Shown: piece by piece, positions 15,083-20,268 of the stretch
Position numbering within the stretch: the first letter of the stretch is position 1
Layout: every line of letters starts with the position of its first letter
Assembly (NCBI GenBank): GCA_017958465.1
Contig: JAGDCQ010000100.1
Coordinates: 1 to 20,268, forward strand
Length of the DNA: 20,268 nt
From: Lachnospiraceae bacterium
Lineage (GTDB): Bacteria > Bacillota > Clostridia > Lachnospirales > Lachnospiraceae
Direction of reading: 5' to 3'
Made by a program: the position numbers and the translations under genes
The notes under the pieces: model-generated
Told to the model about the DNA's origin: nothing
What the model saw: only the letters and a program-made list of their open reading frames with translations
Database searches by the model: none

Positions 15083-15122
15083 TTTTAGCACGTTTCAGTA
15101 TTTATGAGACTGTTTGCTAAAA
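15083..15122 (-). promoter_or_regulatory. Inverted repeat in the XRE gene leader
   Basis: TTTTAGCA (15083-15090) and TGCTAAAA (15115-15122) are perfect 8-base inverted repeats 24 bases apart. Inside them is a weaker repeat, GTTTCA/TGAGAC. In the XRE transcript this would form a hairpin ending 5 bases before the ribosome-binding site AGGAG. It could equally be an operator. Confidence 0.5.
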
Positions 15123-15123
15123 A

Positions 15124-15138
15124 CGAAAATTAATTTCG
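15124..15138. promoter_or_regulatory. Second operator-like inverted repeat (CGAAA-N5-TTTCG)
   Basis: CGAAA (15124-15128) and TTTCG (15134-15138) are inverted repeats that share their half-site bases with the larger palindrome at 15141-15157. It lies at or just after the predicted XRE transcription start, which suggests a second binding site for the same dimer. Confidence 0.55.
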
Positions 15139-15140
15139 AC

Positions 15141-15157
15141 TTTCGTATTATACGAAA
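15141..15157. promoter_or_regulatory. Palindromic operator over the XRE promoter -10 box
   Basis: TTTCGTA (15141-15147), a 3-base centre, then TACGAAA (15151-15157) form a perfect 7-3-7 inverted repeat. It contains the entire reverse-strand -10 box (15147-15152), so a bound repressor would block RNA polymerase directly. Confidence 0.8.
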
Positions 15158-15175
15158 AAAGTCTTGAATTGTCAA
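15147..15175 (-). promoter_or_regulatory. Perfect consensus sigma-A promoter of the XRE gene
   Basis: On the reverse strand, -35 TTGACA (15170-15175) and -10 TATAAT (15147-15152) are both exact consensus with an exact 17-base spacer. The predicted start is near 15140, with a leader of about 75 bases. I saw no equally convincing forward promoter for the histidine kinase gene in the 15065-15223 gap. Confidence 0.92.
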
Positions 15176-15223
15176 CAAAAATCAAGGTTGCTTTTTGTTC
15201 GCAGCTGACCGCGGAGGTAGCTC

Positions 15224-16666
15224 ATGGATTATCAGGAAATTACCAAAACCCTTATGGACAACAGCAGAGAGGCTTACTACGCATTCGACGAAAGCGGGAA
15301 GATACTCTCCGCCAACAAGATCGCGTCGAAGGAGACCGAGTACGAGACTTTCGAAAATGTGTATATAAGCAGCATCTTCCCTTCCCTGGTGAGCACTGAG
15401 GGCGGGAAGCTTAAGTGGCTTCCGGAGGCCGTGGAGGACACGGATATCCACACTTCGGCCTATCGAAAGAACAGCACCTGCTATCCTGTGGTCTGCCATG
15501 TGGTAAAAACAAAGTTCCAAAACGCCTGCGGTTTTATAATTTCCTTCGATTATTCCGAGGAAAAGGCCGCCATCGCCCGCACAAAAGAGGCCATTGAAGA
15601 GATGGAATACGGGATCCGCATGCGTACGGAGTTTATGGCAAACGTCACCCACGAGCTCAGGACTCCCGTCAACGGCATGAAGGGTATGGCGGAAAACCTG
15701 CTTGATACCCAGCTCTCCCCCTCTCAGCAGGAGAGCATAGAGATAATAATCCGCAACTGCAACAATATGTCCAAGATCATAAACGATATCCTGGACTTCT
15801 CAAAGATAGAGGCCGGGCGGCTTACCCTTGAGACAAGGAAGTTCAACTTCAGGCAGATGATCGACACTTTGATGACGATGCATCTGCAGAAAACCAGCGA
15901 AAAAGGGCTTAAGCTCATCGCAAACATCGCGCCCGACGTTCCAAACTACATTGTTGGCGATGAAGTCCGGATAAGCCAGGTTATCAATAACCTTATCGGA
16001 AATGCCATAAAATTCACCTCTGTGGGCTACATCGCCCTTGAAGTGAGCGTAAACAACCGCACAGCATCGGGGCTGGAGCTGTTTGTTATGGTGATCGATA
16101 CAGGTATTGGCGTGAGCGAGGAGGAAAAGAGCAAGCTTTTCAAGGCCTTTACACAGGCTGACGGCTCAATTACAAGGCGCTTTGGCGGAACGGGACTTGG
16201 CCTTTCCATCAGCAAACAGATCGTAGAGCTTATGGGTGGCTCCATCCGCGTAGAGAGTGAAAAGGGCAAGGGAAGTACCTTCTCCTTCACCATCAACGTG
16301 GAGGAAGCGGAAACCACCAGCGAAGATGCCGAATACACCGGTCCAAGCGGACGTTTTGAATACAGCCGCGACGCAAAGGACGACTCCTTTATGTACAAAG
16401 AGATCGATGATGATGAGAACCTTGTGGACGAGCAGACAAACATCTTCAACGCCAAGGATGCCCTTGAGAAGATGAAACTCTGCGTGGAGCTTGGGACCTG
16501 GGAAAAAGCCGAGAGCTTTTCCGATACTATCAAAAATATGATGCCCGAGAGCAACCAGGAGCTTAAACGTCTGGCCTTCAAACTGGAGCTTTGCGCCCGC
16601 AAAGAGGATTACGACCAGACTGTCAAGCTGATGGCTGAGCTTGAGGAAAAACTGGCAGAGCTGTGA
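15224..16666 (+). CDS. Soluble PAS histidine kinase with an Hpt-like C-terminal domain lacking its His
   Basis: A 480-residue sensor kinase with no transmembrane helix or signal peptide, so cytoplasmic. Residues about 1-115 look like a PAS sensor (YYAFDESGKILSANKIASKE, then CGFIISFDYSEEK). HisKA: phospho-His H143 in FMANVTHELRTPVNGMKGM. HATPase: N260 in NLIGNAIKFT, D292 in DTGIG, and GGTGLGLSI at 321-329. After an acidic linker (360-405), residues about 408-480 resemble an Hpt bundle (WEKAESFSDTIKNMM ... ELEEKLAEL). The position of the phospho-His in the usual H-T-L-K-G reads D434-T-I-K-N, so it cannot act as a standard phosphotransfer His. GGAGG (15213-15217) is 6 bases before the ATG. The REC-HD-GYP gene follows by 13 bases, so it is the probable cognate partner. 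Confidence 0.92.
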   Translation: MDYQEITKTLMDNSREAYYAFDESGKILSANKIASKETEYETFENVYISSIFPSLVSTEGGKLKWLPEAVEDTDIHTSAYRKNSTCYPVVCHVVKTKFQNACGFIISFDYSEEKAAIARTKEAIEEMEYGIRMRTEFMANVTHELRTPVNGMKGMAENLLDTQLSPSQQESIEIIIRNCNNMSKIINDILDFSKIEAGRLTLETRKFNFRQMIDTLMTMHLQKTSEKGLKLIANIAPDVPNYIVGDEVRISQVINNLIGNAIKFTSVGYIALEVSVNNRTASGLELFVMVIDTGIGVSEEEKSKLFKAFTQADGSITRRFGGTGLGLSISKQIVELMGGSIRVESEKGKGSTFSFTINVEEAETTSEDAEYTGPSGRFEYSRDAKDDSFMYKEIDDDENLVDEQTNIFNAKDALEKMKLCVELGTWEKAESFSDTIKNMMPESNQELKRLAFKLELCARKEDYDQTVKLMAELEEKLAEL

Positions 16667-16679
16667 TACCGGAGGAAAG

Positions 16680-17744
16680 ATGGCTGCAAATCAGAAAGAA
16701 AACGTACTTATAGTTGATGACGTGATAGCAAATCTCGTCATCCTCACGGATATCATAAAAAAGGCGGGATACGTGGCAAGGCCCGTAACGGACGTACATC
16801 AGGCCATGGAGGCCGTTGACGCCCTGCTGCCGGACCTGATCCTTCTGGATGTCACAATGCCCGATATAGACGGCTTCGAATACTGCGGGATGCTAAAGAA
16901 AGACGTCCGCACGCGAAACATCCCGGTCATCTTTATTTCTGCCGTCACCTCCCAGGAGACAAAGGAAAAAGGCTTCACCATGGGGGGTGTGGATTTCATA
17001 ATCAAGCCCTTTGAGCCCCAGGAGGTGTACCTTCGCGTAAACACCCACATAAAGCTTTACAAGATGCAAAGGGAGCTTGAAAACTACAACAAACAGCTCC
17101 AGAAGACTATAAATGCCCAGATCCGCCGTATGAACGAGGAACAGCGCCTCGTAATGCTTGCTATGGCAAAGCTTGCCGAGGGCCGTGACAGCGCGGACAG
17201 CAACCATGTCGAGAATGTTGGCAAAAATGCGCGTCTTTTGGCTCTGTCACTTCAGTTTTCGCCAAAGTTCACAAAGCTTATCTCCAACGAGTTTGCGGAT
17301 ACCATTGAGCTTGCGGCTCCTCTTCACGATATAGGGAAGATGCGGATCCCGGACAGCGTGCTTCTAAAGCCCGACAAGCTCACGCCGGATGAGATGGCCA
17401 TAATGCGGACCCACTCAAAGACCGGCGCCGATACCTTAAGGAGCATATACTCCATGGGTGAGAAGAATCCTGCTATCGAGATGGCTATCGAGATAGCCGA
17501 ATCCCACCACGAGCGGTGGGACGGGAAGGGATATCCCTCCGGCCTCAAAGGGGACGATATCCCGCTGGCGGCGCGCATTACAGCAGTTGTTGACGTTTAC
17601 GATGTCCTCATAAGCGAGCGCTGCTACAAAAAGGCCTACACCCATGAGAGAGCCATCGAGATCATCAAAGCAGACGCCGGAAAGAGCTTTGATCCGGATA
17701 TCGTCGAAGTGTTCGAAAAGATACAGAAGCAGCTTAAACGCTAA
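16680..17744 (+). CDS. Response regulator with HD-GYP output (cyclic-di-GMP phosphodiesterase)
   Basis: A 354-residue cytoplasmic response regulator. The receiver domain (about 8-125) has the acidic pair D13-D14, phospho-acceptor D57 in LILLDVTMPDIDG and K109 in FIIKPF. A coiled-coil-like linker (125-155) leads to an HD-GYP domain (about 160-350) with HDIGK (216-220), HSKTGADTL and HHERWDGKGYP (276-286), then LAARITAVVDVYDVL. All motif residues expected of an active HD-GYP phosphodiesterase, which breaks cyclic-di-GMP to GMP, are present. ATG 16680 is preferred, with GGAGG (16671-16675) 4 bases upstream; the frame extends into the kinase gene but without support. It follows the kinase gene by 13 bases. 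A small hairpin (GCAAC-TTTT-GTTGC, 17749-17762) lies just after its stop. Confidence 0.94.
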   Translation: MAANQKENVLIVDDVIANLVILTDIIKKAGYVARPVTDVHQAMEAVDALLPDLILLDVTMPDIDGFEYCGMLKKDVRTRNIPVIFISAVTSQETKEKGFTMGGVDFIIKPFEPQEVYLRVNTHIKLYKMQRELENYNKQLQKTINAQIRRMNEEQRLVMLAMAKLAEGRDSADSNHVENVGKNARLLALSLQFSPKFTKLISNEFADTIELAAPLHDIGKMRIPDSVLLKPDKLTPDEMAIMRTHSKTGADTLRSIYSMGEKNPAIEMAIEIAESHHERWDGKGYPSGLKGDDIPLAARITAVVDVYDVLISERCYKKAYTHERAIEIIKADAGKSFDPDIVEVFEKIQKQLKR

Positions 17745-17784
17745 TCTTGCAACTTTTGTTGCTCCCTTCACGGAGGAATGACAA

Positions 17785-19272
17785 ATGGATAACAGGACAG
17801 TAAAAAAAGACCCGATGATGGAGATATTTATAGACGAATGCAGTGACCTTGTGACACAGTATGAGACCTATCTTTCAATGGCTGCAGAGCGCAATGAATA
17901 CACGATGGATATAGTGAACGAGATCTTCAGGATCACGCACACTATCAAAGCGGACGCCACCATGATGCTTTTCGAATGCCTTGCGGTCCCCATGCGCGCC
18001 TTTGAGCACATCCTGTACTTCTACAGGGATGAGAAGGCCGCCATCGACTTCGACCGCTTTACGGAGCTGTTAGAAGGGCTTGTTGCCTATTCCGCCGACG
18101 AGATAACCCTGCTCATGGAAGATAAAGCTTCGGACAACGACGGGCAGGATATCGCCGAAGAGTTCAAAAAATACCGTGATGAGATAGCGGGCGGGCTTAA
18201 GGTTGAAACTGTAGAGGATGTGGAGAAAACGGAAAGATCCGAGTCCCACGACGAGCCTATGCGCTTTTACATCGGAAGCGCCGAGGACTCCGAAGGGGCC
18301 GGGGAAAAGCCGGACCGCTACGCAAGCATCAAGGGCGATACCCACACCGCCATGCGCGTCATCAACGAAGAGAGAGCTGCCGCAAAGGCTGCAAAAGAGC
18401 AAAAGAAGAAGTGCGGGCCCAAAAAGAAGTGCGAAAGCGCCCATGACGAGACCGAAAAGACTGCGAAGAAGATACTTCCCGGCCACCTCAACAGCGGTGA
18501 TGAGCTGAAGACCCTTTCCGCAATAGTAAGGCATCTTACGGAGCTTGAGACCAGGATGAACGAATCCAAGGCCGAAAACCCTGTGGTTGCGCCCTTTGCC
18601 TTAAGCCTCCATGAGCGCAATATGGAGCTCCTCAACTGGATCACCAGCGCTGCCACTACGCCTATGGGATATATCTCGCCTAAGCTCCACAAAACCATAG
18701 AAGAGATGAACCAGCGCCTGGGGCGCAAGATAGAGCTTGAAATTGAGGGCGAGGAGATCCTTGTCAACAAAGAGTGGATCGACGGTCTCTCCGGCGCTCT
18801 TGTCCATATGCTCCGCAACGCTGTGGATCACGGTATCGAATCCAAGGAACTGCGTGTTTCCCGGGGGAAGCCTGCGGAAGGCAAGGTGACTGTCAGCTAC
18901 GCAAACAACGGCAATGCCTTCACTATGACAGTATCCGACGACGGCCGCGGGATAGACATAGAAAAGCTGAAGACTTCCGCTATAGACCGCGGATTGATCT
19001 TTGAAGGCGACGAGCTTTCAAAGGACGATATCATAAGACTCATTTTCCTGCCCGGTGTTTCTACAAACGAGAAGGAGGGCATCTACTCCGGACGCGGTGT
19101 CGGAATGGATGCGGTGCTCCACAATGTGGAGGTGCTGGGAGGAAAGATCACTACCGATTCCGAAGAGGGAAAGGGGACAACCTTTACCGTAACTATCCCG
19201 CTCAGACCTGTTTTTGATGGACAGGAGAGCACACAGGAGGATGAAGATGAAGATATTGATAGCAGAAGATGA
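17785..19272 (+). CDS. CheA-like histidine kinase lacking the CheW-like domain
   Basis: A 495-residue soluble kinase. The N-terminal Hpt domain (about 8-110) carries phospho-His H52 in FRITHTIKA; the usual Gly of HTIKG is Ala, and the later conserved His of CheA appears to be Arg71. A charged linker (about 115-235) includes a Lys/Ala-rich stretch (200-215) where CheA has its P2 domain; no P2 fold is visible. Residues about 240-310 look like a shortened dimerisation region. The CheA-type catalytic domain (about 312-473) is well kept: LVHMLRNAVDHGIE (339-352), DDGRGID (385-391), FLPGVST (421-427), SGRGVGMD (435-442) and GKGTTFTVTIPL. The protein then ends in an acidic tail with no CheW-like P5 domain, so coupling to chemoreceptors through CheW is unlikely. 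ATG 17785 has GGAGG (17772-17776) 8 bases upstream. It overlaps the downstream receiver gene by 26 bases. Confidence 0.9.
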   Translation: MDNRTVKKDPMMEIFIDECSDLVTQYETYLSMAAERNEYTMDIVNEIFRITHTIKADATMMLFECLAVPMRAFEHILYFYRDEKAAIDFDRFTELLEGLVAYSADEITLLMEDKASDNDGQDIAEEFKKYRDEIAGGLKVETVEDVEKTERSESHDEPMRFYIGSAEDSEGAGEKPDRYASIKGDTHTAMRVINEERAAAKAAKEQKKKCGPKKKCESAHDETEKTAKKILPGHLNSGDELKTLSAIVRHLTELETRMNESKAENPVVAPFALSLHERNMELLNWITSAATTPMGYISPKLHKTIEEMNQRLGRKIELEIEGEEILVNKEWIDGLSGALVHMLRNAVDHGIESKELRVSRGKPAEGKVTVSYANNGNAFTMTVSDDGRGIDIEKLKTSAIDRGLIFEGDELSKDDIIRLIFLPGVSTNEKEGIYSGRGVGMDAVLHNVEVLGGKITTDSEEGKGTTFTVTIPLRPVFDGQESTQEDEDEDIDSRR

Positions 19273-19654
19273 TTTTGCGAGCCGCAAATTTATGCTGAAG
19301 TTCCTCTCCAAGTACGCGGATGTTGATGTTACGGTAGACGGCGAGGAGGCAGCGGCCGCGTTTGAGCTGGCTCTTGAGGACGAAAGCCCCTACGACCTTG
19401 TGTGCCTTGATATAATGATGCCGAACGTTAACGGCATCGAAGCTCTTGAAGCCATCAGAAAGGCCGAGGAACGTCATGGCGTGGACAGGAGCAGGCGCAG
19501 CAAGATCATAATGACTACAGCCCTGAACGAGGTCAACCAGGTTGAGCAGGCTTTCGAGCTGGGGTGCGAAGGTTATGCCGTAAAGCCTATTGATACCGCC
19601 AGGTTTTTGGTTATAATGAAGAAGATGGGGTTCGATCTTAAAGAAGAAGAGTGA
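19247..19654 (+). CDS. Stand-alone CheY-like receiver
   Basis: A 135-residue single-domain response regulator. It starts MKILIAEDDFASRKF with acidic pair D8/D9, phospho-acceptor D55 in LVCLDIMMPNVNG, the conserved Thr in KIIMTTALN and Lys in GYAVKPID; no output domain follows. ATG 19247 is chosen because GGAGG (19236-19240) is 6 bases upstream; ATG 19241 directly abuts that site. The start lies inside the end of the CheA-like gene (26-base overlap), which implies translational coupling and makes it the likely phosphate acceptor of that kinase. With no output domain, it should act by protein contact or as a phosphate sink or intermediate. Confidence 0.93.
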   Translation: MKILIAEDDFASRKFMLKFLSKYADVDVTVDGEEAAAAFELALEDESPYDLVCLDIMMPNVNGIEALEAIRKAEERHGVDRSRRSKIIMTTALNEVNQVEQAFELGCEGYAVKPIDTARFLVIMKKMGFDLKEEE

Positions 19655-19676
19655 TCCCAAAAGGATTGATGTATCT

Positions 19677-20268
19677 ATGAGAGATGATTATGTAAAGCGT
19701 GGTGCGATGAGCCGGTTTTCCGGCTACCGCATCCGACGTAAAAAATGGCCGATAGTGACGCTCCTTGCGCTGCTGTGCATTGTCTTTGCAGGAACGTTTG
19801 CGGCTCTTGCAAGGGAAAAGCAGGTGTCCGAGGAAACAAGGCCTGCGGGGCAGGTGGCAGAGGACACATCACCAACGCCTGTAGCTTCGCCGGAGGCCAC
19901 TCCCACACCGGTGCCGGGTTCCAATTTATCCGCAGGTGCCTTCGGGCTCTGGGATCCTACCGCGACACCAACACCTACGGTCTATATTCCGCCGGGAGAA
20001 GAGATATGGATGGCGGATTGGGAAGACAAGCGTACACCCGTAGTTTCCAAAGGTATCTACGTTTCGTCAAAGTTTACCGTCAACCTTCCCAATGACACCC
20101 AGAGGATCGAAGCCTTCGACAAGCTTCTTGAGCTTATACAGCGCACGGAGCTCAACACTATGGTAATAGACGTGAAGTACGACTCCGGCGCCATCCTGTA
20201 CGATTTCGACAGCGAGCTCATCCACAAATACGGAACAGTGGTCGAAAAGATCCACTTCATTCCGGAAT
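19677..20268 (+). CDS. Membrane-anchored DUF4015-type putative glycoside hydrolase, 5' part
   Basis: The frame is open to the window end, giving the first 197 residues. After a basic N terminus (RIRRKKW) there is one helix (about 24-45), either a signal anchor or an uncleaved signal. A Pro/Thr/Ser-rich extracellular linker (about 55-106) repeats TPTPV-like units (SPTPV, TPTPVP, TPTPTV). From about 120 the sequence reads TPVVSKGIYVSSKFT and LLELIQRTELNTMVIDVKYDSGAI, the typical start of the DUF4015 putative glycoside hydrolase domain, a TIM-barrel relative. Catalytic residues lie beyond the window. The start is ATG 19677; AAAAGGA (19659-19665) is 11 bases upstream, a rather long spacing. It follows the receiver gene by 22 bases and is probably the last visible member of the signalling operon. 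The substrate is unknown. Confidence 0.82.
   Translation, partial: MRDDYVKRGAMSRFSGYRIRRKKWPIVTLLALLCIVFAGTFAALAREKQVSEETRPAGQVAEDTSPTPVASPEATPTPVPGSNLSAGAFGLWDPTATPTPTVYIPPGEEIWMADWEDKRTPVVSKGIYVSSKFTVNLPNDTQRIEAFDKLLELIQRTELNTMVIDVKYDSGAILYDFDSELIHKYGTVVEKIHFIPE

Noticed and set aside
16027..16602. 191-residue reverse open frame opposite the histidine kinase gene
   Set aside because: Ser-rich low-complexity translation typical of an antisense shadow.

Overview
The window looks like ordinary chromosome from a Gram-positive clostridium, most likely Lachnospiraceae. This is inferred from the gene set and textbook sigma-A promoters, not from a database search. Supporting features are a clostridial-type EF-Tu, a long-form hibernation factor, a short-type ArgC, a class A penicillin-binding protein with a Cys-rich tail, and a small TSCPD-domain protein. 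Coding DNA has moderate GC, while the intergenic gaps are strikingly AT-rich. No rRNA, tRNA, CRISPR, insertion sequence or phage gene was seen.

Layout. 1-3118: the 3' part of tuf with a strong terminator, then a membrane protein with a degenerate GGDEF domain and an intact EAL (cyclic-di-GMP hydrolase) domain. 3119-3601: a long AT-rich gap with four perfect DnaA boxes plus one near-perfect box, ending in the hpf promoter. 3602-5212: hpf and, convergently, argC, separated by a bidirectional terminator. 5361-9009: three forward genes, encoding a membrane protein with three RanBP2-like zinc fingers, an M3 oligoendopeptidase and thymidylate synthase. 9078-12592: a reverse pair, yigZ and a class A PBP. 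12775-14716: rarA, a small two-helix membrane protein and a TSCPD protein, forward. 14717-15064: a reverse XRE regulator whose perfect consensus promoter carries a palindromic operator over its -10 box.

15224 to the end is a tight forward gene set, probably an operon. It encodes a soluble PAS histidine kinase ending in an Hpt-like domain that lacks its phospho-histidine, a REC-HD-GYP response regulator, a CheA-like kinase (Hpt plus CheA catalytic core, no CheW-like domain), a stand-alone CheY-like receiver, and the start of a membrane-anchored DUF4015-type putative glycoside hydrolase. No chemoreceptor, CheW or other che gene is present. I infer a non-chemotaxis phosphorelay controlling cyclic-di-GMP turnover and possibly a cell-surface output, with the divergent XRE gene as a candidate regulator of the locus.

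The most interesting items are this CheA-like/HD-GYP signalling cluster, the DnaA-box cluster away from dnaA, and the self-overlapping XRE operator-promoter. The window codes for two different predicted cyclic-di-GMP hydrolases and no recognisable active diguanylate cyclase.
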